Shown piece after piece: positions 7,811 through 14,565 of a DNA stretch of 14,963 nucleotides; position 1 is the stretch's first letter; the number at the start of each line of letters is the position of its first letter. The DNA is from an uncultured Alphaproteobacteria bacterium (GTDB lineage: Bacteria; Pseudomonadota; Alphaproteobacteria; Rhizobiales; Rhizobiaceae), in assembly GCA_929200335.1 (NCBI GenBank), contig CAKMZG010000011.1, positions 1 through 14,963 on the forward strand, given 5' to 3'. Both the position numbers and the translations under genes were made by a program. Below the pieces are notes generated by a model, which was not told where the DNA came from, ran no database searches, and worked only from the letters and a program-made list of their open reading frames with translations.

Positions 7811-8800
7811 CTATTCCTTAACTTTTGATGCGCTAGCTTTTGTGGAGGGCACTGCACGTTTTATTGTTTTTTGCGCGGACTTATCGCCGCCAAAAATATC
7901 TTTTGAAATCTCGCCAATGCCGCCCAATGAGCCTAGTAATGATGTGGCCTCCATTGGTAGCATGATAACTTTTTGATTGTTCGCTGATGCGATTTGGCCA
8001 AGGGCTTCTACATATTTTTGAGCAACAAAATAGTTCACGGCCTGTCCATCACCTTCTGCAATGGCTTGAGATACTACTTCTGTGGCTTTGGCTTCTGCTT
8101 CCGCTTGACGCTCACGACCCTCAGCCTCGCGGAATGCAGCCTCACGCTCGCCTTCAGCGGTGAGGATAACCGCTTGCTTTTTACCTTCAGCCTCTAAAAT
8201 TTCAGCCTGCTTGATGCCCTCAGCTTCTAAAATGTTGGCACGTTTTTCACGTTCTGCTTTCATTTGGCGACCCATAGCCTCAACCAAATCCAATGGTGGA
8301 TTGATGTCTTTAATCTCAATACGGGTAATTTTAATGCCCCAAGGCTCCACCGCTTGGTCAACCACCCTTAAGATGCGCTCATTGATCTCATCACGTTTGG
8401 ATAAAAGCTCATCCAAAGCCATAGAGCCCATCACCGTGCGTACATTCGTCATGGTGAGGTTTAAAATAGCGTTCTTAAGGCCGCTGACTTCATAGGTTGC
8501 ACGTTTGGCATCTAACACTTGATAGAAGGTTACGCCATCCACGCTAACGGTGGCATTATCGGCGGTGATAACCTCTTGAGTCGGCACATCAAGCACCTGC
8601 TCCATCATATTCACTTTTGCGCCAATACGGTCAAAGAATGGTACAAGCAGGTTTAAACCCGGTGTCAGCGTTCTTGTATAACGGCCAAAGCGCTCAACGG
8701 TATAATTATACCCTTGCTTTACTTGGCGAAGGGCAGACATCAAGATGAATATGGCTAAAACAACGAGAACTAAGACGGCAATATCAAAACCTGCAAACAT
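7811..8800 (-). CDS. qmcA: SPFH/Band 7 (stomatin-like) protein, QmcA type
   Basis: This 329-residue protein has one N-terminal membrane helix (about 6-25), an SPFH/Band 7 domain (about 26-190, with QVKQGYNYTVERFGRYTRTL, LNLLVPFFDRIGAKVNMMEQ and INPPLDLVEAMGRQMKAERE), and a long Ala/Glu-rich coiled coil (about 190-250). The coiled coil has a repeated EAEG/TAEG pattern typical of paraslipin/QmcA proteins. A C-terminal Lys/Ser/Ala-rich tail follows. Members oligomerise into membrane-associated cages, scaffold lipid domains and modulate proteases such as FtsH. AAGGGA sits about eight bases before the ATG. It forms a bicistron with the nfeD gene. A good sigma-70 promoter lies about 70 bases upstream, and a small hairpin (GAGCC/GGCTC, 8827-8841) falls in the untranslated leader. 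Confidence 0.92.
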   Translation of the reverse strand: MFAGFDIAVLVLVVLAIFILMSALRQVKQGYNYTVERFGRYTRTLTPGLNLLVPFFDRIGAKVNMMEQVLDVPTQEVITADNATVSVDGVTFYQVLDAKRATYEVSGLKNAILNLTMTNVRTVMGSMALDELLSKRDEINERILRVVDQAVEPWGIKITRIEIKDINPPLDLVEAMGRQMKAEREKRANILEAEGIKQAEILEAEGKKQAVILTAEGEREAAFREAEGRERQAEAEAKATEVVSQAIAEGDGQAVNYFVAQKYVEALGQIASANNQKVIMLPMEATSLLGSLGGIGEISKDIFGGDKSAQKTIKRAVPSTKASASKVKE

Positions 8801-8870
8801 AAAATTTCCCTTATAAAAATGACGCAGAGCCTTGTTGGCTCACAGTGCGCTTTAGTGAATAATTACTGTT

Positions 8871-8899
8871 TATATAGGGATAGAGAAGGTTATTTACAA
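8871..8899 (-). promoter_or_regulatory. Sigma-70-type promoter for qmcA-nfeD
   Basis: Read on the minus strand, TTGTAA (8899-8894) and TATATA (8876-8871) are separated by exactly 17 bases. Transcription would begin near 8864 and give a leader of about 60 bases before the qmcA ATG at 8800. The -35 begins only 12 bases beyond the hemH stop, so qmcA-nfeD probably has its own promoter although hemH lies upstream on the same strand. Confidence 0.5.
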
Positions 8900-8910
8900 G
8901 GCTTTGTGAT

Positions 8911-9948
8911 CTAATCCAGCCAACCAGAAAGCTCACGGCGCACCACATGTTCAATCACATCCATGCCATAGGGATCATCATTTAAACATGGAATATGGCT
9001 GTAGTTTTCACCACCATGTTCTAGGAAGGTCTCTTTGCCTTCAATGGCAATTTCTTCCAAGGTCTCTAAGCAGTCGCAAACAAAACCCGGGTTGAAAATG
9101 GCAATGTTTTTAATGCCTTGGCTTGGTAGCGCTTCAAGGGTTTTATCGGTATAGGGTTTAATCCACTCTTCTTTGCCAAATAGAGATTGGAAACAGGTCA
9201 TCAGACGGCCTTTTTCCCAGCCCAACCGCTCTTCCAGAAGGCGCGTGGTTTTGTGGCAATGGCAATGATAAGGATCACCATTATCAAAATAGCGCTGTGG
9301 AATGCCATGATAGGATGCAATTACCCGCTCAGGCTCATAATCGAGACCAGCAATATGCTCCTCAATAGATTTTGCTAGTGCATCAATATAGACCGGATCA
9401 TCATGATAGGCAGGTACTGTGCGGATAGCTGGCATCCAACGCATTTGTTTTAAAGCATCAAAAGCATCATCATTCACGGTTGCTGTGGTTGAGGCTGCAT
9501 ATTGCGGGTAAAGCGGGTAGATGACAATGCGCTCGCAGCCCTGATCTTTGAGGGCTTCCAATTTATCCTTGATGGAAGGTTGGCCATAGCGCATGGCATA
9601 ATCAACGAGTAGATTATCATGCTTACCCATGCGTTTGGCTAAGAGTTCTGCTTGAGAGCGCGTATAGGTGCGCAGCGGCCCCTCATCCAATTCATTGTTC
9701 CAAATGGTGGCATAGGCCTCGCCTGATTTTTTCGGGCGGGTACGCAAGACAATCAGATTAAGGATCGGCCACCATTTCCATGTGGGTAGTTCAATCACGC
9801 GCTTATCGGATAAAAACTGCTTGAGATAGCGCCTCATGCTCACTTCATCATGACCATCGGGGGTGCCAAGGTTAACCAACAGCACTCCAATTTTGCCAAA
9901 ATTTACCTTCGGGTGCGCCTGTGGAAGCGGGGATTTGTCTTGTGCCAT
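8911..9948 (-). CDS. hemH: Ferrochelatase
   Basis: This 345-residue ferrochelatase inserts Fe2+ into protoporphyrin IX, the last step of protoheme synthesis. The family begins at IGVLLVNLGTPD (20-31). The signature VIASYHGIPQRYFDNGDPY (209-227) includes the catalytic His214. The C-terminal CLETLEEI (293-300) carries the conserved glutamates that face the metal site. YHCHCHKT (227-234) and CFQSLFG (252-258) are also family-typical. The length is normal and no truncation is seen. The ribosome site (GGCAGAAAATT before ATG) is weak. The gene has its own upstream region of 98 bases, containing a CRP/FNR-like dyad and a long inverted repeat. Control by oxygen or iron would be biologically sensible, but the regulator is inferred. 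Confidence 0.96.
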   Translation of the reverse strand: MAQDKSPLPQAHPKVNFGKIGVLLVNLGTPDGHDEVSMRRYLKQFLSDKRVIELPTWKWWPILNLIVLRTRPKKSGEAYATIWNNELDEGPLRTYTRSQAELLAKRMGKHDNLLVDYAMRYGQPSIKDKLEALKDQGCERIVIYPLYPQYAASTTATVNDDAFDALKQMRWMPAIRTVPAYHDDPVYIDALAKSIEEHIAGLDYEPERVIASYHGIPQRYFDNGDPYHCHCHKTTRLLEERLGWEKGRLMTCFQSLFGKEEWIKPYTDKTLEALPSQGIKNIAIFNPGFVCDCLETLEEIAIEGKETFLEHGGENYSHIPCLNDDPYGMDVIEHVVRRELSGWLD

Positions 9949-10003
9949 AATTTTCTGCCAAATTTAGGATTTATGAAATGTCTATTTATATATGGTTTTT
10001 TGA

Positions 10004-10017
10004 GTGATGTGGATCAC
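10004..10017. promoter_or_regulatory. CRP/FNR-type dyad upstream of hemH
   Basis: GTGAT-GTGG-ATCAC is a 5-4-5 dyad. It fits the FNR/FixK pattern TTGAT-N4-ATCAA except for the outermost base pair, and the CRP core GTGA-N6-TCAC exactly. It is centred about 62 bases upstream of the hemH start codon and about 20 bases upstream of an AT-rich TATATA -10 candidate (9987-9992). This is near where class II activator sites bind. Heme genes are frequent FNR/FixK targets in alphaproteobacteria. Confidence 0.4.
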
Positions 10018-10020
10018 ATT

Positions 10021-10041
10021 ATCAAGCATTTTATGCTTGAT
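10021..10041. repeat. Perfect 9-bp inverted repeat between kdsD and hemH
   Basis: ATCAAGCAT (10021-10029), a TTT spacer and ATGCTTGAT (10033-10041) form a perfect dyad, extendable by one more pair (10020/10042). It lies five bases past the kdsD stop codon and upstream of hemH. No U-tract follows on either strand, so it is either a weak 3' end hairpin of kdsD mRNA or a protein-binding operator for hemH. Confidence 0.55.
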
Positions 10042-10046
10042 AGAAT

Positions 10047-11018
10047 TTATGCCACACCGAGCTTAATTAAATCATGAAGATGGACAATGCCAATTGGCTT
10101 ATTATCTTCAACTATAATAACAGCGGAGATGTTATGGGTATTGATCAACTCAAATGCAGCCAATGCAAAAGCATCGCGCTCCAATACTTTAGGGGCTTTA
10201 ATCATCACTTCATCCACTTTCATGGATAAGAGTTGGTCGTTCATCGCCCGCCCCACATCACCATCGGTCATAATGCCTGCAAGTGTGCCATTTTCATCGA
10301 TAATGCCCACACAGCCAAAGCCTTTTTCAGAGATGGTGACAATGGCATCAGACATTTTAGTGCCAAGTGGCACCAAAGGTATTTTATCGTCCTTGTGCAT
10401 GACATCATTCACGCGGGTTAGGCTTGCGCCCAATTTGCCGCCAGGGTGGAATTTGTGAAAATCATTAGCCGTAAATTGGCGCTTTTCAAGCAGTGCAATG
10501 GCTAATGTATCACCCATAGCAAGCTGTAGTATAGTGGAAGTGGTTGGCGCAAGATTATGCGGGCAAGCTTCTTGCTCTTTAGGCAGGGCTAAAACAACAT
10601 CAGCTTGAGTTGCGAGCGTTGAATTAGGATTTGAGGTTAGGGCAATCAGAGGAATTTTAAACCGTCTTGAATAGGTGATGATACCTTTAAGCTCTTGGGT
10701 TTCACCCGACCAAGATAAAGCAAGAATAGCATCATCTCTCGCCACCATACCTAGATCGCCGTGGTTAGCCTCTGCTGGATGGACAAAAAATGCAGGCGTG
10801 CCCGTTGAAGCCATAGTTGCAGCAAGTTTAGATGCAATGTGCCCGCTTTTTCCAACGCCAGATACAATCACCCGTCCTTGTAACTCAGCTAATAGATTAA
10901 CTGCTTTTTCGAATTGATTTTGTAATTCGCCATCTAAGGCTTCTATTAGCGCATTTAGGCCATTGCGCTCAATTGCAATGGTTTGCTTAGCAAGTTTTGT
11001 AATGTCGTTTTTGTTCAT
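10047..11018 (-). CDS. kdsD: D-arabinose 5-phosphate isomerase (KdsD/KpsF family)
   Basis: This 323-residue protein has the standard architecture of an N-terminal SIS domain (about 35-170) followed by two CBS domains (about 205-262 and 270-323). The SIS part shows VIVSGVGKSGHIASKLAATM, the HPAEANHGDLGM motif with its conserved histidine, and LSWSGETQEL. The linker carries the family FHPGGKLGASL. The enzyme interconverts ribulose 5-phosphate and arabinose 5-phosphate, feeding Kdo synthesis for the LPS inner core. The length is normal. The ribosome site is weak (GATGAG upstream of ATG). It is divergent from the lytic transglycosylase gene across a 240-270-base AT-rich gap and is followed by the hemH upstream region. 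Confidence 0.93.
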   Translation of the reverse strand: MNKNDITKLAKQTIAIERNGLNALIEALDGELQNQFEKAVNLLAELQGRVIVSGVGKSGHIASKLAATMASTGTPAFFVHPAEANHGDLGMVARDDAILALSWSGETQELKGIITYSRRFKIPLIALTSNPNSTLATQADVVLALPKEQEACPHNLAPTTSTILQLAMGDTLAIALLEKRQFTANDFHKFHPGGKLGASLTRVNDVMHKDDKIPLVPLGTKMSDAIVTISEKGFGCVGIIDENGTLAGIMTDGDVGRAMNDQLLSMKVDEVMIKAPKVLERDAFALAAFELINTHNISAVIIVEDNKPIGIVHLHDLIKLGVA

Positions 11019-11105
11019 TTCATCTCATCAAATTTAATATTTTTTCATCTGCTCATATATCGCATATCCTATTCAAGCCATAATTTCCAATTATTAGGAG
11101 GTAAA

Positions 11106-11161
11106 ATGGGTGATTTATGACACTATTTACAAATTATTTCTCATATTTTTATTTATGGTAA
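11106..11161 (+). other. Possible overlapping leader mini-ORFs in the kdsD-transglycosylase gap
   Basis: A full-strength AGGAGG (11096-11101) lies four bases before ATG GGT GAT TTA TGA (11106-11120). That stop overlaps as ATGA with a second ATG (11117) encoding MTLFTNYFSYFYLW and a TAA ending at 11161. The tight ribosome site and coupled arrangement are unusual for an otherwise empty intergenic stretch, but very short ORFs arise by chance and the spacing is short. The rest of the gap (11019-11258) is AT-rich with no clear promoter pair. Confidence 0.2.
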
Positions 11162-11270
11162 ACGAATTATAAACATTTCATGGGTTACATAGGGTCAATT
11201 GTATAGCAATCCGCACTTTTTATGATGTTTATGATCACATTTTGATAGTGCTTATAGAATGGAAACAGAA

Positions 11271-12509
11271 ATGAATTTTACGCGCAAACGGAAACCTCTA
11301 AAAATACGTATTAGCGTTATTGCTGGGACATTAATCTTGGCATTTGCAGTATCTGGCATTTCAACATCAGCAAATGCAGATGCAGGATTTAAAAAATGGG
11401 TTTCCGGATTTTATAGCGTTGCTAGAAAAAGCGGAATTTCTAAAGCGACCTATCAACGTGCCTTTAAAGGCATTACCTCTGCTGATCCTGAGGTGCTAAA
11501 AAAAGCGCGCTATCAGCCAGAATTCGTTTCTAAAATTTGGCAATATATGGATGCTCGCGTTAATGAAGATGCAGTTGCTACTGGGCGCGCGATGAAGCGT
11601 AAATATGCCAATTGGTTAACACGCATTGAAAAACGTTTTGGGGTTGATCGCAATGTGCTTTTGGCAATTTGGTCGATGGAAAGTTCTTACGGCAAGGCTT
11701 TGGAAAAACCAGGTGGATTGCGCTCTGTTATCCGTTCACTTTCTACCCTTGCTTATGCAGATAGAAAACGCCGCAAATTCGCCCGTCGTCAATTAATTGC
11801 AGCATTGAAAATCTTGCAATCTGGGCAAATTAATACATCCCATTTAACCGGTTCATGGGCAGGTGCTATGGGGCATACGCAATTTATTCCTACCAGCTAT
11901 CAGCTTTATAAAATTGATATGGATGGTGATGGCCGCAAAGACATTTGGAGTTCTATCCCTGATGCTTTGGCAACGGCGGCTAATTTGTTGCGTAAAAATG
12001 GCTGGCGTACGGGTGAAACATGGGGTTATGAGGTAAATGCTGGGCGTGCAACAGGCCATAAGAATAAAACTAAAACTCTTTCGCAATGGTCAAAACTTGG
12101 CGTTAAGCGCGTAAAAGGTCGTCAATTTAGAAATGGTGGGCAAAAAGCGGTATTGAAATTATTTCAAGGTTCCAAAGGGCCAGCATTTCTAATGACTAAG
12201 AATTTTTATGTGATTAAACGTTATAATAATGCTGATAAATATGCTTTGGCCGTTGGGCATTTGGCGGATCAAATCGCTGGTGGTGGTGAATTAGCGCATG
12301 ATTGGCTCAGGCCTTATAAGAAATTATCATGGGATGAGAATAAAGAATTACAACGCCAATTGGCTTTGCGTGGCCTTTATTCAGGTGAAATTGACGGTAA
12401 GATTGGTTCAGGTACGAGAAAAGCTATTTTAACCGTTCAAGCGCAATATGGCTTGAAACAAGATGGATATGCCTCTAAAAAGCTTTTATCTGTTTTACGC
12501 CGTAAATAG
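11271..12509 (+). CDS. Secreted lytic murein transglycosylase, MltB family, with C-terminal peptidoglycan-binding domain
   Basis: This protein of about 412 residues cleaves the MurNAc-GlcNAc bond of peptidoglycan to form 1,6-anhydro ends. The N-terminus has a basic patch (RKRKPLKIR) and a hydrophobic stretch ending in SANA, a clear signal peptide with no lipobox. The SLT_2/MltB catalytic domain (about 40-335) contains the catalytic Glu in WSMESSYG (residue 137), then GSWAGAMGHTQFIPTSYQ and the calcium-loop-like DMDGDGRKDIW. A PG_binding_1 domain (about 350-412: LQRQLALRGLYSGEIDGKIG) ends the protein. An in-frame ATG at 11259 is also possible. I prefer 11271 because GGAAAC lies just upstream, whereas 11259 has no ribosome site. 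It is followed after 50 bases by the DUF459 gene, a pairing I recall from Rhizobiales genomes, suggesting a shared role in wall remodelling. Confidence 0.93.
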   Translation: MNFTRKRKPLKIRISVIAGTLILAFAVSGISTSANADAGFKKWVSGFYSVARKSGISKATYQRAFKGITSADPEVLKKARYQPEFVSKIWQYMDARVNEDAVATGRAMKRKYANWLTRIEKRFGVDRNVLLAIWSMESSYGKALEKPGGLRSVIRSLSTLAYADRKRRKFARRQLIAALKILQSGQINTSHLTGSWAGAMGHTQFIPTSYQLYKIDMDGDGRKDIWSSIPDALATAANLLRKNGWRTGETWGYEVNAGRATGHKNKTKTLSQWSKLGVKRVKGRQFRNGGQKAVLKLFQGSKGPAFLMTKNFYVIKRYNNADKYALAVGHLADQIAGGGELAHDWLRPYKKLSWDENKELQRQLALRGLYSGEIDGKIGSGTRKAILTVQAQYGLKQDGYASKKLLSVLRRK

Positions 12510-12559
12510 GATTTGGGGATTTGCGGCAATAATCTTAATGAAGATTAGGGTCGCAAATA

Positions 12560-13795
12560 ATGTCGATTTTTATAGCAATGAGTGGGCGATTAAACGCCAA
12601 AGCGCGATGGTTTATCTTATTTTTAGCCATAGCCTTTGTCATGCCTATTGCTGTAAGCGAGCCGGTTTATGCCGAGAATTTCTTCCAACGCCTGTTTAAG
12701 GGGTTTAAGAAGAAAAAGAAGGTTGAAAAGCCTCGTGTTAAACGTAAAAAGAAGAAGGTTGCGCGTAAAAAGAAAGTTGTGCCAATTGTTAAAAAAGCTG
12801 AAAATGCCATTAGAATTTTGGTGGTTGGTGACTTCTTTGCCAGTGCGCTTTCTAAAAGTTTAAAAGCAAAATTTGCTAAAAATCCCAATGTACTTATTCA
12901 AAGCAAAATTAAAAATGCTTCTGGTTTTGTGCGTGATGATCATTACAATTGGCCAGTTGAATTGCCAGCAATTGTTGAAAAGCAAAAGCCAGATTTATTG
13001 GTTATCATGATGGGTATTAATGACCGTCAACAGATGCGCTTTAATGATGAAAAGATTGCCTTGCGCAGTCCAGAATGGGATGTAGCCTATCAAAAGAAAG
13101 TTGTTGCTTTTAACGAAGTGATCCGTGATACAAATTTACCTTATATTTGGATGGGGTTGCCACCTATTAAATCTACAAAAGCCAGTGCGGATATGATATT
13201 TTTTAATGAAACTTTCCGCTCAACAGTGAATTTTAATGCTGTTGATAGTGGTTCATCACCCTATGTGGATATATGGGATGGTTTTGCTGATGAACTGGGC
13301 AATTTTGTTCGTTCGGGTCCAGATGTGAATGGTAAATTGGTACGGTTGCGGTTAAATGATGGCATTAATTTTAGCCGTGGCGGCCGTGCTAAACTTGCTT
13401 TTTATGCTGAGAAGGCCATTCGTAAATTCTTCCCAGCGGGGTTTGATTTAACAGACGATGCCAAAAAAGAAAAAATTGCCATTAAAAAAATACTGATTGA
13501 TCCACGCACAACAGGACGTACGGAAATAATTTCATTAAATGAACTAAATTTAACCACCGATCAGCTAATTGGAAGTAAAGAAGATTTTGCAGCGATAGAG
13601 GCTGCAGCGCTTAAGGCTAAAAAAAATGACAAGAAAATTATACAACCAAATGTTCTTCGGATGTCAAATGTTGGGCTGCATAAATTAGAGTCTTCTAAGG
13701 ATGCGCTTAAGAGCGCGCCTCTTGTTACACCAAAAGGGCTTTATAAGGCTGAGGAAAGTGCTTTAAAACGGGCAGATTATTTTACTGCCCGCTAG
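12560..13795 (+). CDS. Secreted DUF459 (SGNH/GDSL-like) protein with altered catalytic positions
   Basis: This 411-residue protein has a signal peptide (hydrophobic 17-35, likely cut after VYA-38) and then an extremely basic Lys/Arg tract (about 47-79). An SGNH-fold domain follows (about 84-292) and a less conserved Lys-rich tail ends the protein. Block I reads ILVVGDFFASAL: the residue after GD is Phe92 where SGNH enzymes have the nucleophilic Ser. Block III is intact as GINDRQ (G152 to D155). Block V reads NDGINFSRGG: Asp267 is present but Asn270 sits where His is expected. The protein may therefore bind glycan or acyl groups without hydrolysing them. I recall GDF instead of GDS in related proteins, so the Ser loss may be a subfamily trait. 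AGGG lies nine bases before the ATG. The gene is probably cotranscribed with the upstream lytic transglycosylase. Confidence 0.82.
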   Translation: MSIFIAMSGRLNAKARWFILFLAIAFVMPIAVSEPVYAENFFQRLFKGFKKKKKVEKPRVKRKKKKVARKKKVVPIVKKAENAIRILVVGDFFASALSKSLKAKFAKNPNVLIQSKIKNASGFVRDDHYNWPVELPAIVEKQKPDLLVIMMGINDRQQMRFNDEKIALRSPEWDVAYQKKVVAFNEVIRDTNLPYIWMGLPPIKSTKASADMIFFNETFRSTVNFNAVDSGSSPYVDIWDGFADELGNFVRSGPDVNGKLVRLRLNDGINFSRGGRAKLAFYAEKAIRKFFPAGFDLTDDAKKEKIAIKKILIDPRTTGRTEIISLNELNLTTDQLIGSKEDFAAIEAAALKAKKNDKKIIQPNVLRMSNVGLHKLESSKDALKSAPLVTPKGLYKAEESALKRADYFTAR

Positions 13796-13828
13796 CGCGT
13801 GTAGCGTTTAGGCGAGTTCACTTAAATG
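13782..13828 (+). repeat. Left arm of an imperfect inverted repeat flanking the DUF465 pair
   Basis: This stretch pairs with the reverse complement of 14469-14516. The core of 38 positions (13791-13828) has five mismatches, and a further TTACTGC block matches beyond a one-base length difference. The outer end overlaps the last codons and stop of the DUF459 gene. Within the left side a separate hairpin exists: CTAGCGCGTGT (13792-13802) against ACACGCGTTAG (13831-13841), with one G-T pair. It sits between convergent genes and may act as a transcript end, though no T-tract follows. Confidence 0.7.
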
Positions 13829-13856
13829 CAACACGCGTTAGTGTTTAAATACTGCG

Positions 13857-14036
13857 TTAATGTAGGGCGTTATCACTTGATATTCGTCGAATTTGATCTT
13901 TAATTTGCAACTTTTGGCGCTTCAGTTCGGCAATTCTAACATTACTTGTTGATGGACTATGTCGTAAATCATTCAGTTTTTCGTCTAGGGTTTGGTGTTT
14001 TAACTCCAATTGCTTAATATGAGCTTCTATGGACAT
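13857..14036 (-). CDS. Small DUF465 (YdcH-like) protein
   Basis: This is a 59-residue protein beginning MSIEAHIKQLELKHQTLDEK and containing the family core RIAELKRQKLQIKDQI (about residues 34-49). DUF465/YdcH proteins are short, highly charged, coiled-coil-forming cytoplasmic proteins of unknown function. The start is strongly supported by AGAAGGAGA eight bases upstream of the ATG. It is divergent from a second DUF465 gene (start 14200) and convergent with the DUF459 gene. Its small size makes it easy to overlook. No function can be assigned. Confidence 0.85.
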   Translation of the reverse strand: MSIEAHIKQLELKHQTLDEKLNDLRHSPSTSNVRIAELKRQKLQIKDQIRRISSDNALH

Positions 14037-14108
14037 GTATTAATCTCCTTCTCTAATGTTGCATGGGTAGCTTCCCACAAAAAAATAGCTTTGAGAAGTG
14101 CCTTAAAG

Positions 14109-14114
14109 TATAAT
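14109..14114 (+). promoter_or_regulatory. Candidate -10 element for the rightward DUF465 gene
   Basis: A consensus TATAAT lies 85 bases upstream of the ATG at 14200 in the divergent gap between the two DUF465 genes. A matching -35 is poor: TTGAGA at 14091-14096 is too close (12 bases). The promoter is therefore only tentative. Confidence 0.3.
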
Positions 14115-14199
14115 ACTAATTTTGATGTTTATAGTTTCGGGTGTTTTGCGATTAAAATGCGTAGAAAGTGCTTTTCTGAAGTAAAGGGGTAGACTTATT

Positions 14200-14403
14200 A
14201 TGGATGGACAAGATCAAGCAGAGCTTAAAATGATGGTGGCGCGATTGCGCCAAGACCATGATGATTATGGCGTTGCCATTGAATCTATGATTAAATGCAG
14301 TTGCGATTTTTTACAGATCCAGCGTATGAAAAAGAAAAAATTAGCTCTCAAAGATCGCATTGCTAAAATGGAATCTAGAATTATTCCTGACATTATTGCT
14401 TAA
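14200..14403 (+). CDS. Small DUF465 (YdcH-like) protein upstream of purE
   Basis: This 67-residue coiled-coil protein shows the typical alphaproteobacterial DUF465 pattern: an acidic N-terminal helix (AELKMMVARLRQDHDDYGVA), a central short linker with two cysteines (KCSC), then LQIQRMKKKKLALKDRIAKM and the ending IIPDIIA. AAAGGGG lies ten bases upstream of the ATG. A DUF465 gene immediately before purE is, as I recall, a common arrangement in this class. It differs from the leftward DUF465 gene in length and linker, so the two look like old paralogues rather than a recent duplication. The function of the family is unknown. Confidence 0.88.
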   Translation: MDGQDQAELKMMVARLRQDHDDYGVAIESMIKCSCDFLQIQRMKKKKLALKDRIAKMESRIIPDIIA

Positions 14404-14468
14404 GGCATCATGCACCTAAGTGAATTCAGGTTGATGATCGAGTTTCTTTTATTTGCGAGTATAGTTCT

Positions 14469-14516
14469 CGTTTAAGTGAATTTACCTAAACGCTACAGGC
14501 GCTAGCTCAGCAGTAA
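14469..14516 (-). repeat. Right arm of an imperfect inverted repeat flanking the DUF465 pair
   Basis: This is the reverse complement partner of 13782-13828 (core 14469-14506 against 13791-13828, five mismatches). It lies in the 219-base gap between DUF465 and purE. The arm ends in GCGCTAGC near a GCTAGC palindrome. Just inside it a short dyad CGAG/CTCG (14457-14470 area) is also visible. Together the arms bracket a unit of about 735 bases that holds both DUF465 genes. Confidence 0.7.
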
Positions 14517-14565
14517 GTCATGTGCTAATTTACAACATGAATGTGTTGATGAAATTGAAATTTGG

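Noticed and set aside
7572..7976. 134-codon open frame on the + strand across the nfeD-qmcA junction
   Set aside because: It is antisense to two well-supported genes, shows no family features, and reflects the codon pattern of the opposite strand.
10087..10458. 123-codon open frame on the + strand inside kdsD
   Set aside because: It is fully antisense to a clear SIS-CBS isomerase and has no ribosome site or recognisable motif.
11226..11242. CRP-like dyad upstream of the lytic transglycosylase (TGTTTATGATCACA)
   Set aside because: Only one half-site (TCACA) is convincing; the other half has mismatches, and the region is too AT-rich to give it weight.
13769..13791. CGGGCAG/CTGCCCG hairpin at the end of the DUF459 gene as an intrinsic terminator
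   Set aside because: The dyad is real but overlaps the last codons and is followed by GC-rich DNA without a T-tract, so it is not a standard terminator.
14010..14192. 60-codon + strand frame between the two DUF465 genes
   Set aside because: It overlaps the start of the leftward DUF465 gene in antisense, has no ribosome site, and its composition does not look like a protein.
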